A DNA stretch of 64,000 nucleotides, from assembly GCA_035236585.1 (NCBI GenBank), contig CP141137.1, positions 45,096,057-45,160,056 on the forward strand. The letters run 5' to 3'. Source of the DNA: Warburgia ugandensis (lineage: Eukaryota; Streptophyta; Magnoliopsida; Canellales; Canellaceae). The notes under the pieces are model-generated. The model saw only the letters and a list, made by a program, of their open reading frames with translations, was not told the origin of the DNA and searched no databases. The position numbers and the translations under genes are program-made. Position 1 is the stretch's first letter, and every line of letters starts with the position of its first letter. Positions 1 through 11,085 of this stretch are shown in pieces.

Positions 1-224
1 TTGTCATAATCCTAGAGTTGAAGAGTTTGAGTCCTCTAATATATTATATATGTTTTTACTAACTATATATATATATATATATATAGATATAGATATATAT
101 GTACACTTTTTGTGCACATCAAGTATCTAGGTAAATACCTAACCCATGTTATTAGTCTTCTCATGTTTAGAAAGTCTCTGATGCACTTGAACATCAACTT
201 TTGGACGAAATTAACAAATAAGCT

Positions 225-1860
225 TGGATGAGTGTAGAAAGGTCATCAAGGGAATATGAGGATAGAATAGAAACGTTCATAGAGTTTGCACTTACGGCAG
301 GTGGTGATTGTAATCAAATGTGATGTCCATGCTCGAGATGTGAAAACCTAGAAAAGGTTACTATTACTAAGTTGAGAGAACACTTGTGCTTCAATGGAGT
401 TGATGAAAGCTATCACCTCTGAATGTGGCATGGAGTGGGAATACCTCATAGGCCCTCGGTAAGGGCTAAATGTATATATGAAAAAGAAGCCATTGTAGGA
501 AATGTTGCAGACAGTAGTACAACTGAACCAATGTTTTGAGATGTATATGATAATTTCCAAGATGACCTAGAACAATCTCAAAACTACATTGTAAGAAACT
601 GATATGCCATTGTACATTAGGTGTACAGATTATACCAAGTTGTCTATAGTGGTAGAACTTTACAATGTGAAATCAAGATTTAATATTTTATATCAAGGTT
701 TTTCAAAAATTGTTGAAAATCATTAGTAAAATACTGCCTAAGGAGAACAAATTGGTTAGGTCAACATGGGAGGCAAAAAAAACCGTGGTTGCAATAGGCT
801 TGAAGTATGAAAAGATACATGCCTGATTGAAGGGATCAATAAGTGAAAAATGTCCCTGCAGAGGTCCTATGGTATTCCCCCTATTCCAATATTCCGAAGA
901 ATGCTTTATATTAAATAAATAGAGAAGAATATAGTATGGCATGCCAAGGAGAGAGTAGGTGATAACTATTTATGCCATCCAACAGATAGCCCTACGTGGA
1001 AGATTGTAGACTTCATGTGACCCAATTTTTTAGAAGAACCTAGAAACCTATGAGGCATTATCTATAGACATGATTAATCTGCATAGTTCTATCAACAATA
1101 GGTATAATTGTTGGCCTGTTATAACAATTTGTTACAACCTTCTATCATTGTTGTGTATGAAGAGGAAGTTCATGATGTTAACTATGTTAATATCTGATCC
1201 TAAGCAACCTGGAAATATCATTGACATGTACGTGCCTATGTTGACCGATGATCTCAAGACATTGTGGGAAGTAGGTGTTAAAACTTATAATACATACAAG
1301 AAAGAGACATTTACCCTTAAGGTTGTACTACTATGGATAACAAGCAACTTTCTTGCATACAATAATTTAGTGGGATGCATAGTGAAAGGATACAATGCTT
1401 ATCCTATTTGTAGTGACCAAATGTGTGCCATGCAACTTCAACATGGTAGGAAGATGGCCTTCCTAGGCCACAAAAGATGGTTGCATAAAAAGCATACATA
1501 CAATTTTAAAAGGGGGAATATAATAGTAGTGTGGAGATTAGGATACCTCCAAAGAGGTTGATTGGATGATAAGTATTAGAACAAGTTGAGAATCTTAATG
1601 TATCATGAGGGAAGAAGAAGGCAACTTTGCATACATAAGAAAGCAACTATAAAAGCTATTAGAAGAAGTTAGTATTCTTTGAACTTGTATATTAAAAATT
1701 CCTACACATGCTGCATGTGCTTGATGTCATACACATTGAGAAGAATATCTGCTTCCTAAACATGCTAGGAAAAACAAAGGATGGACTTACAGCTCGAATC
1801 AATCTCATGACAATGGGTTTGAAGAGCAGGTTGCATCCATAGGATAGGAGTAGCCATGGA
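225..1860 (+). pseudogene. TNP2-like CACTA transposase pseudogene
   Basis: From 225 to 445 the translation resembles the N-terminal transposase-associated domain: it opens WMSVERSSREYEDRIETFIE, then has a Cys-rich patch (CPCSRC) and a MWHG motif. From about 570 to 1860 it follows the TNP2 (Transposase_21) core. The best-kept part is 1190-1480, with DPKQPGNIIDMYVPMLTDDL, then a stretch ending in VKGYNAYPIC and an HGRKMAFLGHKRWL segment. A later HVLDVIHIEKNI segment (about 1710-1750) matches the family's LDVMHIEKNVCDN block. Several in-frame stops (for example just after 320 and at about 420) and frame changes show it is not functional. The longest open stretch is 1070-1561. Confidence 0.8.
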
Positions 1861-2084
1861 ACATACTATTGAGGAGGGTGCTTGGGTTGGATCAGATTAT
1901 ATATGAGGTGACAAATTAAAGTGTTTGTAAAGTCTGATGTATGAAAAATGAATTAATCAATTAAGTTTACACATCATGTGTCACGCCAAACTTTATTTAC
2001 ACATCAAGGAAATAAGGGATGGGGTAACCTTTGCACTTCACATGTTTTTAAGATCCAAAGGATAGGGAAAACTACACTAACATG

Positions 2085-2420
2085 TATAAGACGGCTATTC
2101 AAAAAGTGTCTTATATTATTTAAATAAATTATGGCAGGGGATTGGTGGGAAAGACAATCATATAATATAAGACAGTTTTCTAAAATTTGTCTTCTATTTT
2201 GACAATATAGGATGGTTTTATAAAGTCATCTTATATTATATGAATATAGGATGGCTTAACAAACCATCTTATATTTTAAAATATAGGATGGTTTTTTCAT
2301 AACCGTCTTATATTCTATTTAATATAGGATGGCTTTGAAAAAATTGTCTTATATTCATAAAATATAGGTCAATTTTTTTCAAACCATTTTACATTCGATT
2401 GAATATAAGATGATTTGAAG
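2085..2420. repeat. Array of about 7-8 short hairpins, consensus ATATAGGAYGGTTT(N8)AACCRTCYTATAT
   Basis: Units of about 33-35 bp, each an imperfect palindrome, follow each other at roughly 40-bp spacing with spacers of 5-7 bp, for example around 2205-2245, 2260-2290 and 2300-2335. Each left arm reads ATATAGGATGGTT or ATATAAGACGG and each right arm is its complement. The first unit is separated from the rest by about 50 bp. Arrays of short motifs in both orientations are typical of CACTA subterminal regions, where TnpA binds, but here the array lies between the two coding remnants, so it may belong to a separate non-autonomous insertion. The same consensus recurs at 35711-35910. Confidence 0.85.
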
Positions 2421-2430
2421 AAAAAAAATC

Positions 2431-3500
2431 CTTGAAGTAAAGACATCCAACTAGTACCTTGTCTTAGACTTTTAATTTTCATTTAAAAAGACATCCAACT
2501 AGTGCCTTGTAGTAAAGCCATGTAGTTGTCCACGTGAATAGTAATAGTATAATGCTTGCCTTCTAGTTAAATTTATGCATGATTTTTTACTTCGTTAGTG
2601 AATGAAAATAATTGACATTGATCATGCTAGATAGAGTACATTGAGAATAAGAAGATCCATGTCTTAGATTTTTAAATTTCATTCAAAAAGACATCAAACT
2701 ACTAGCTTGAAGTATGCATTGTACTCGTCCGTGTGAATAGTAACAGTATATTGCTTACCTTCTAGCTAAATTTGTGCATGATTTTCTAACTTGTTAATGA
2801 ATGAAAATATTTGAAATTGATCATGCTAGATACAGGACATTGATAATAAGAAAATCCACAGCTTATATTTTCAATTTTCAATAAAAAAGACATCCAACTA
2901 CTATCTTGAAGTATACTACTTGTAGTTGTCTGCATTCATAGTAATAGTATGTTGCTTACCTTCTAATTAAATTTGTAAATGATATTCTACTTTTTAATGA
3001 ATGGAAATCTTTGAAATTGATCATTCTAGATAGAGGACATTGAGAATAATAAGGCTGTATAGTTGTCCACATAAATAATAACAGTATAATGCTTACCTTC
3101 TAGTTAAATTTCTGCATGATGTTTTGCTTCATTAATGAATGAAAATCTTTGAAATTGATAATGTTAGGTAGATGACATTGAGAATAACAAGAACTATTCT
3201 TAGATTTTTAATTTTCATTCAAAAAGACATCCAACTACTAGCTTCAAGTATGCTACTTGTAGTTGTTAGTGTGAATAGTAACAATATAATGCTTACCTTC
3301 TAATTAAATTTAAGTGTATTTTTTTGCTTCGTGAATGAATGGAAATCTTTGAAATTGATTGTGCTAGATAGAGGACATTGAGAATAAGAAGACCCATGTT
3401 TTATATTGTCAATTTCCATTCAAAAAGACATCCAACTTCCACATTGAAGTATGCTACTTGTTGTCATTCTAATGTGAATAGTAACACTTTGCTTAGGTTC
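2431..3500. repeat. Tandem array, about 200-bp unit, 5-6 diverged copies
   Basis: The landmark AAAAAGACATCCAACTA recurs at about 2484, 2686, 2886, 3225 and 3424, with a shortened copy between 3040 and 3180. Each unit continues through a TTGAAGTATGCTACTTGTAG segment, a GTGAATAGTAACAGTATAATG segment and a GATCATGCTAGATAGAGGAC segment in the same order. Copies differ by many substitutions and small indels. No reading frame is shared between units. It lies inside the CACTA remnant and may be an element-internal array. Confidence 0.85.
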
Positions 3501-3976
3501 AAGACATTTGAATTTTTCTTAAATATATTGTGTTTTTATTCATCCAAAACATTGATTATGTTATAATTTATGTTAGGAATAGTTTTATATAAGTTTTTAC
3601 TTTGTTTCCACTATGATAAATTATGAGGGTGTGAGGGATGGAGTGTCTGAATGTATTATGATATTTAAAAAATAGTTCATTAGGTGAATCATATCCAATG
3701 CGATAAATGCGTAAGTCTGAAAAGTAGGGGAGATTATCAAATTTTTATTAGGAATGATGACACTTTGGTTTTTTGAAATGCATGACAATCTAAAGAGACT
3801 ACTTAATTAAAGCATGTATGGAGCTCCAAATTTAAGAGTATTCTTAATTAGGACCTTCTTTGGCATAGTTAGTTAAAGAGTTAATACCTTATTCTAGTGC
3901 TACATTCCTAAGATAATTTTTTAATATATATCCTATTTATGTACACCAACTATCCACTTAGATGGTGGTTTTTTCT

Positions 3977-3983
<7 letters not shown>

Positions 3984-4072
<89 letters not shown>
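3984..4072. repeat. (TG)n microsatellite, about 44 repeats
   Basis: An uninterrupted TG run of about 88 bases, followed by a short TTG run. A run this long and pure is usually highly polymorphic. Confidence 0.98.
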
Positions 4073-4073
<1 letters not shown>

Positions 4074-5122
4074 GTTGTTGTTTTCTAAATGTATTGTTTT
4101 AACTTGTACAGAAGACATGGAACATGAAGAAAGTGAGCATCATGAAGAATAATCCAATACATGTATACCTATTAAGAGAAAGGGCAGAAGGCCTACCAAA
4201 ATGGAGCATATCATTAAGAGAAAGTCAAAGGGAATAAAAGAGATGGTATAGTTTAACAGTAAAGGGTAGGCAATAGGTTACGGTGCACATTCTTACACCA
4301 ATTTCATTTGCTACACTATTAAAAGCATGGTGTCAATCTCAATTACTTATTGGAGACGTGCATCACCATCAATCAAAGATGCAATATGGGAGATGTTAAA
4401 GATTTCTAAATGCTTGTTGCATACAACATACTATGTGCCTTTTCTTATTTTATTTCAGATAGACTAGTGTTTGTTTTTACTTTGTAGTCTATCTTTGACA
4501 ACTCTGGTAAGTATAAGAAGAATGATTTACATGGGACAAGTGAACAGTGAAGGAAATGGAAGGGTAAGCTTGTTAGAAAGTACATACTTCCAAATGCTCA
4601 TGATCCATTTACACTCCACACTATCCCTGAGTTGTATTCCAGCATTATTGATTAGGATGCATGGAATCAATTTGCACAGATCCACCTATCTTCTAATTTT
4701 GAGGTAGTTACAACAATTCCAAAGCTTAATTCCTCTAATTATACAAGTTGATTTTGTTTAATTATGTGTTCCTTTGATGTGTGGGCAAAGCATATGGAAG
4801 GAAAAATGGTGCATGTGATTCATCATATGCAACACTGCCTCTCTAGGATTGGTTACACATGATTAGAAGAACAAGAAGTAAGTATACGTGATAGTTCAGT
4901 TCTATCTAAATGTACCTAACTTTTATTTCATTAACTTTAAATTAATGTCTCTTTTGATAACAAAAGAATGTTGGGACCATAGAGCCCATCAATCGTGCCC
5001 TTCTTTGCAAAATAGATTCATAGGGAAGCAACTCCATGACCTTCACTAATAAAAATACTGCTTTGGTTTGCTTCAAGAATTGTAAGTGATTTTACATGTC
5101 TATCTCTGTATCTTTTGAATTA

Positions 5123-5128
<6 letters not shown>

Positions 5129-5153
<25 letters not shown>
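5129..5153. repeat. (TA)n microsatellite
   Basis: About 12 TA repeats within the CACTA remnant. A similar TA run lies at 63-104. Confidence 0.95.
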
Positions 5154-5331
5154 GGAAATGATCATGTTCTAATAATTACATGTGCATGAAGAGTTGAGCC
5201 AAGAAAATGCCACTGCAGGGACTCTGAGCAGCATTGTTGCAAAGGGGCATATCCTATATAAAGCTATGGGTAAGGACGAGCACCTTGGTCTAGTAGGGGC
5301 TCAAGGCAACAATGTGGTTCCTTCCATATTC

Positions 5332-5568
5332 TTCTATAAATCAAAGAATCCTCTAGCAGAGGACATGGAAGCATGAAAGGAGAATATGCTAAATGAGTTA
5401 TACACGAAGATAAAGAATGATTTCTTTAAGGACCTTTAAAATCCAAATCCTTCTATAAATCAAAGTATCCTTCAGTAGAGGACATGGAAGCATGAAAGGA
5501 GAATATGCGAAATGAGCTATGCGTGAAGGTAAAGAATGATTTCTTTAAGGACCTTTGGATTTTCAAAG
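5332..5568. repeat. 119-bp tandem duplication inside the TnpA-like pseudogene
   Basis: Both copies begin TTCTATAAATCAAAG (5332 and 5451) and run through GAGGACATGGAAGCATGAAAG to TTTCTTTAAGGACCTTT. They differ at about a dozen positions, so the duplication is not recent. Confidence 0.9.
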
Positions 5569-5644
5569 GTCCAGGTCAAGATGTTACCCCTCGACCCCTA
5601 TCTCACAATAGCTATAGTCCTCCATCTAAAGAAGAGATGCACAT

Positions 5645-5727
5645 AGTGACATAGTTCTCAACTATATATAGTTGTGCAAGTGGATCAGTGCATGTTGCAA
5701 CTATATATAGTTGAGAACTAAGTCACT
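5645..5727. repeat. Near-perfect inverted repeat, 30-bp arms, about 23-bp loop
   Basis: The left arm (5645-5674) contains GTTCTCAACTATATATAGTT and the right arm (5698-5727) is its reverse complement with a single mismatch. Each arm itself holds a shorter ATAT palindrome. A structure this perfect inside an otherwise decayed transposon is probably younger than its surroundings. Confidence 0.9.
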
Positions 5728-6148
5728 GTGGCTACATTGTACAAGGTATTTTCTGTCACGCTGCACAACAAGTTGATGCATCCACACACTAAGTGTGTGT
5801 GCATTAATACTGCCCTTCTGCCATTTCCTATAGAAGCGAATGGTATTCATACCATTAGGGATGCAATTGGATATCATATAGCTTGGCTAGAGAAGTATAT
5901 CAAAGCAATGATTTTCAAGGTATATATATGGTATCACAGCATTATGTTCAAAAACAACTTTAGGCTTGTGCTAAATTTTTAAGTACCATTTGCATCTAAT
6001 GTTAACCAAAAGAAGCACAAGGCACCATTGAAGGTGACCCAACCTCCCCCCCCAGCCCCCCTTCTCTCGCAACAAATTCTACCATATTGATTGCCCCATC
6101 CTAGGTATTTATGTCTACTTTTATGATAAAACTGAATCTCTTTCACTG

Positions 6149-6163
6149 TGTGTGTGTGTATAT

Positions 6164-6197
<34 letters not shown>

Positions 6198-6199
6198 TC
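6149..6199. repeat. Compound (TG)n-(TA)n-(CA)n-(TA)n microsatellite
   Basis: A TG run, a short TATATA, a CA run and a TA run follow each other. The TG and CA halves are complementary, so the stretch can fold into a hairpin. Confidence 0.95.
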
Positions 6200-6324
6200 A
6201 TTACTAATTTCTAAGGATTAAGTGCAGGTTCCACCTAACATGCCTCCATTCCTGAGAGGATGGTACAGAGTAATCGATGAAGATAAGGAAATCATCCTTG
6301 TAAGGATAGAGGCTAGTATACTGG

Positions 6325-6701
6325 TGTGATGCCGTAGTTTTCAAACACCAAAAACATATATATATATATATATATCACAAATATAAAATAGGTGGGATCC
6401 CTTTTCTTCAAATATCAATAAATTCTGAGATGACAACAGACTTTTTAAACCTCCAAACGTCAAAATGATCCACAAGAAAATGTTATAAATGCCAGTACAA
6501 AGAAATGATACTAGTACAAAACATAAGACGTGTCATATCTGACAGTATAAAAACTTCACAAGAAAATGATAAGTAATAATACTAAAAATATTAAAATCAT
6601 CAAGAACCAGGGTTTGTCCATCATGACTAAATATCCATCCATAAGGCTAAGTCCATAATTCTAAAACATGTATAAGGGAACATTTAAATAATACACACAC
6701 A

Positions 6702-6784
<83 letters not shown>

Positions 6785-9068
6785 CCCATATATTAGTCCA
6801 AAATTACATCAATTCAACTACATATATCGAAATGATCATCTCAGAATGCTCTGGTGATCCCCATGACCTTCAGTGATCTTCCACCTATTTACGCTTCCTA
6901 ATGTCCCGCTCTATATCTGTGGCATTGCAAGAAAAATAGCAATGCATCATCAAGCTATTGCTTATGTACTTACATAGACATTTAATATTCAATAATTGGA
7001 TATCAGTAATGTGATGGATAAAATGCATGATCTCATAATAAAACTCTAAGATATAATAATAGTACGAAAACTGAATAATCAAGTCTCATAAACAAAAACA
7101 GTATCGACATATAATTCACGTCAAACTAGAATCTAGTATGGCCTGTAACATCTCATATAAATCATAAGAATCACATGAGTGAAATAAACATGACATGCAA
7201 AACATAGTATGGAAACATAGCTCATAAATCTAATAGTGTCAAGTAAAAGCAAATCCATCACATCAAACATGAGTGCATGTCATGAATAGACGGGCACATA
7301 ATCCGCTTGTGTCACAAGTGTACAACACACTCACATCCAGTCATGAGTACTCATACAATCCTCCACCCATCATCACGCCATGGGTACATATGGATATATC
7401 AATCCTAGCAATAATCATAATGCCGCATGAAATGCCAAATAAACATCAAATGGTCATGATCCACCATGATAAATGTCTATCACTAGCCTCTCTCTCATCT
7501 ATATAGTTAATCAAACCATCAAATGGTTTGATCTGATCTTAATCAATCAGATCAATAGTCCTAATGACTTCTAAGGTTCAATTTTACTTAATCGATAATT
7601 TTTGGGATGATCCAACCATTGGATCATTCTAAAAACCCTCCTAGAATGCCACAATCCATCATATTCAAAGTGTTTACTAAGATTCACAGTTGCACTAATA
7701 GTCAATCTGATGATTTAACAATTAGATCATTCTTTGATCAGTCGGATCTATGAGTCTTATCTCATTCAATGGTTTAGATCATAATCTAGGTCGATCTATG
7801 TGATCCAACCATTAATTCCCCAAATCCACTTATTATATCACATAATAGATCAATTTTCAATGCCTAATCACTCTCTAATCTAGCCGATCTAGCTCATCCT
7901 ATGATTTTTAAGTTTTCATTAAGCTAAACAGTAGTCAAATCTAAGTTTTTACCTCAAAATTAGGTCTGCATCATCTAGATAAATCCAACGGATGTCTCGA
8001 ATAAAAAATCAGGTTTATATTACCCCTAAAATTAAAGATTTTTTGATTTAGATCAAAATCAACCACATCACCGGAACACACCTCATCTATGACGCACATC
8101 CAGGACGCATGTGCATGCGTCTTGATTGCTAGGACAAATGCTGGTGCATCTCCATCACTAGGATGCACGTGCATCCTGCTTCGACCGTGAACTACAAGTG
8201 CAGTCACACCCAATGTATGCATTCTGGTCCTTGTCGACTAGGGTGCATTCTAAGCCCACTCAATCATGGAGAAAACTCCTAAACCGTTCGTTCTTTCCCC
8301 TTCTAATCTACGATCTAGATGGTCTCAAAATTTGATTGTTTTCACCATTCCTAAGGTTTTGAGGGTCCAAGAATTCAATGAACGGCTCAGATCATTCATT
8401 CGAGTTGTGCTTGGGGTGCGTTTTCTACCGTAACATGATTTTTCTTGACGAACCTCCACCAGCCAAAAAACCAATTTGGTCGGCGAGGAAAGAGGAAAAA
8501 TAGGGAGGAAAAGAAAGAGGAAAGAAAAGAGAGGGGGGAGAAGGATTATGTGTCTGATCAGTGGGGAAATTCATCCAGAGGAGTCTCTCTGCTAGAGAAG
8601 AAGAAGAAAGGGTGAGAACTGCCGTGAAATGCAATAGAATAGGGGGGGAAACGTGGAAATTTTGGGGGTAGTAGGGGTATTAAAACTCGATAAAATGCAG
8701 CATGGACAGGTGTAGTAGGACCACACTGTCTGCCCCATGCCATCCACGACATGTAGAGGGGGATGTTGTTATCAAAAATACCCACTGCATTTATTATATT
8801 TCTATTTTAAAAAAAATAAGTACATGGACCTCCCATTTGGAAAATTATTAAAATGATCCTCAACTTCAAATGCTCATAACTTTTTCATTCGAACTCTTTT
8901 CTCGGCATTCTTAGTGTTGTTGGATTTCATTTTTTTAGCACTACCTAATCATCCTTGTTTTAACTCTCAATTTGGTCTTTATAATTATCAATTCTCTAAA
9001 AACTCAAAGTCCTAATTTTCATGAAATTCTCAAATAATATTATATAATTATACGAGAAAATTTACACA
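6325..9068 (-). repeat. 3' LTR of the minus-strand gypsy fossil, about 2.74 kb
   Basis: The plus-strand bounds are TGTGATGCCG at 6325 and TTTACACA at 9068, giving TG...CA ends. A block at about 8870-8940 is the reverse complement of a block near 63465-63515 (ATGAAATCCAACAACACTAA), which ties this LTR to the long-LTR family at the right edge of the window. It contains CA/AT microsatellites. Confidence 0.65.
6692..6783. repeat. (CA)n microsatellite, about 45 repeats
   Basis: An almost pure CA run of about 90 bases with one AT interruption near 6708. It lies inside the gypsy LTR. Confidence 0.97.
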
Positions 9069-10639
9069 TATTATACGCTTCCCTCACAAAAATTTCATGC
9101 TCGAAATTTCAATGCAACCATACAAACAACTCTGGATATGTCTGCCACATCTCCTTCTTTATCTCCCAAGTGGCCTCTTGTGTAGAGTGTTGCTTCCAGA
9201 GGGCCTTGACTAATGAAATTGTATTCGCTCGCAACTCTTGGACCTTCTAGTCCAAAATTCATAGTGCCTTCTCCTCAAACATCAAGTCAAGTCTCAATTC
9301 TCCAGGTATCTGCTCAAGCACATGAGAGGATTCTGGCACATACTTTCCCAACATAAATACATGAAAGACAACATGAACATCTACGAGATGTGGCAGTAAG
9401 GCTAACTAGTATGCAACCTCTCCAACTCTCCTTAGAATCTCAAAAAGGCCAATGAATCTAGGGTTATGCTTCCCCTTGCTGCCAAAACTCATCGTTCCCT
9501 TAATATGAGAGACTTTTAAGAAAACATGATCCCTAGCAATAAGCTCCATGTCCTTTTGCCTCCTATTGACATAGCACTTCTGACCACTGTGGACTAGTAA
9601 AAGTTGCTTTCGAATTAGCTGAAACTTCTCTTCCACCAACATAGACCTCATGAGGTGCCTCTCTCCTGCATCACTCCAACTTAAGGGTGATCGACATGGT
9701 CCACCACATAGTGCCCTCCTAGAGGGCCATACCAATACTCATATGGTAGCTTTTATCATATGCAAACTCTACGAGTGGTAAATGTTCATCCCAACTACCC
9801 TTCCAATCAACAGTGCAAACCCTTAACATGTCCTCGTGATCTAGATGGTCCTCTCTATCTGGCCATTTGTCTAGGATTTGAAAGCTGTGCTAAACCTCAA
9901 CGTCAATCTCAAGGCCTCCAAGACACTTTGCTAGTACTTCAAAGTAAATCTAGTATTCCTATCTGATATGATAGTCAAGGGAATCCCGGCTAGCTATCTA
10001 ACTCTGTCGATGAGAAGGAAATGGGCAGACTTTTTCAATTTGTCTAGAATAACTCATATCATGTCATGCCCACTAGCAATCCTTGGGAGACCAACTATGA
10101 AATCCATGGTGATATGATCCCTTTTCCACTCGGGATTTTCTAGTGTCTAAAGCAACCCTGCAGGTCTCTAATGCTCAGCCTTGACGTGCTGACAGGTCAA
10201 ACACCATGCTACACATTCCCCAATGTCTCTCTTCATCCCATTCTACTAGAAGTGTCATCTCAGATCTTGATACATCTTCGTACTCTTTGGATGAATAGTG
10301 AACTATGACTAGTGAGCCTTCTAAAGTAGCTCAAGTCTCAAATCTTTAATTGCGGGAACCATCAGCTTGCCCTGGAATTGAATACTACCATCCTGTCCTC
10401 TAGTGAAATCTGCCTTATCGACTAATGCCTGGCTCTCTGTATCCTTGGTCTGTGCTCATAAAATCATGCCAAAGAATCACTACTTGACTGATAAGTTGGC
10501 ATGATTGCCCACGACTTCTTGCTCAAGGAATCCACACAATGTTTGCCTTTCCAAGGTGGTACTGAATGGTGAAGTCAAAATCATTGAAATATTCCATCCA
10601 CCTATGCTGCCTCATGCTCAAATCGCTTTGAGTGAAGAC

Positions 10640-11085
10640 ATTAAGAGTCCAAGATGATTAGGGTTTGCCCCTTCTCTATTATTTTCTTTTGATCTATGAG
10701 TGAGATAGCTCATAGAGGGAGGGAGATGGAAAGTAAGAATCTTAGAGACGGAAGGCACTGGGCAAAGTCACTGGATAGATTTTGGATGGTCGGAGGACAA
10801 GTGAACTGTGGACGATTGCACTAGAGGTGAAGAGAGTCCTAGTCAATTAGTGTTTACCCCTCTATTATTTTCATTTGTCTATGAGTGAGATGGCTCAAAG
10901 AGGGAGGGAAGGGAGAGTCAAAGTTTCAGCGATGCAGAGCACTAGGAGGAGTCACCAAAGAGATTTGGGAGGATGGGAGGACGACCTGGAAGAGTGGACT
11001 GTGGATAGACACTGCACCAAAGGTGGAGCCAACAAGAATCTCAATCCCAGGGCAAACAAAACAAAGAGTTGAAGACGATTAGGTT
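10640..11085. repeat. Degenerate tandem duplication, about 190-bp period
   Basis: Two copies share a GGGTTTGCCCC / GTGTTTACCCC start (10661 and 10851), CTATTATTTTC, CTATGAGTGAGAT and AGAGGGAGGGA, in the same order. They are clearly diverged. The repeat lies just beyond the visible end of the gypsy remnant and is not coding. Confidence 0.75.

Larger units (their letters stand above)
4140..5925 (+). pseudogene. TnpA/Ptta-like (Transposase_24) CACTA pseudogene
   Basis: Translated pieces follow the plant Ptta/En/Spm family in order. A GRRPTKMEHI lead-in (about 4165) is followed by SITYWRRASPSIKDAIWEML (about 4335-4395), like the family's ITYKDWRKVPKELKDELW. Next come a KWKGKLVRKYILPNAHDPF segment (about 4556), HILYKAMGKDEHLGLVGAQG (about 5245), and finally LPFPIEANGIHTIRDAIGYH and AWLEKYI (about 5817-5910), like the family's terminal block. 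In-frame stops and frame changes are frequent. A 119-bp tandem duplication and a long hairpin interrupt the coding-like part. Introns may account for some gaps, but the gene is clearly not functional. Confidence 0.7.
1..6324 (+). mobile_element. Decayed CACTA (En/Spm-type) DNA transposon remnant
   Basis: The stretch carries, in order on the plus strand, a TNP2-like transposase remnant and a TnpA/Ptta-like remnant, the usual two-gene content of plant CACTA elements. Both are full of stops and frame changes, so the element is long dead. Tandem repeats, a hairpin array and microsatellites lie between the two coding remnants. I could not find either terminal CACTA inverted repeat: the left end is probably outside the window, and the right end appears cut by the gypsy LTR that starts at 6325. 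A CACTA pentamer at about 2075 has no convincing inverted partner. The family is assigned from translated similarity recalled from the TNP2 and Transposase_24 families. Confidence 0.75.
6325..10655 (-). mobile_element. Ty3/gypsy fossil (Tekay/Del-like chromovirus), incomplete, minus strand
   Basis: The element is read on the minus strand. A long LTR (6325-9068) is preceded in element orientation by the 3' part of pol. The pol remnant shows an RNase H end with a [14 protein letters not shown]-like stretch (about 10560-10620), integrase, and a DHVFLKVSHIKGTMSFGSKG C-terminal segment (about 9430-9530) typical of chromovirus integrase tails. The expected purine tract and GAAATTTCGAG sequence lie next to the LTR at about 9070-9110. 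Only one LTR and part of pol are in view. It is an old copy, broken in more than ten places. It abuts the CACTA remnant at 6325 and may have inserted into it. Confidence 0.75.

Noticed and set aside
2071-2497. A small complete CACTA MITE bounded by CACTA and TAGTG
   Set aside because: The pentamers exist, but the adjoining sequences are not inverted repeats of each other, so the borders cannot be supported.
2431-3500. CRISPR-like array
   Set aside because: Repeat units are about 200 bp, diverged and without unique spacers, in a plant nuclear context.
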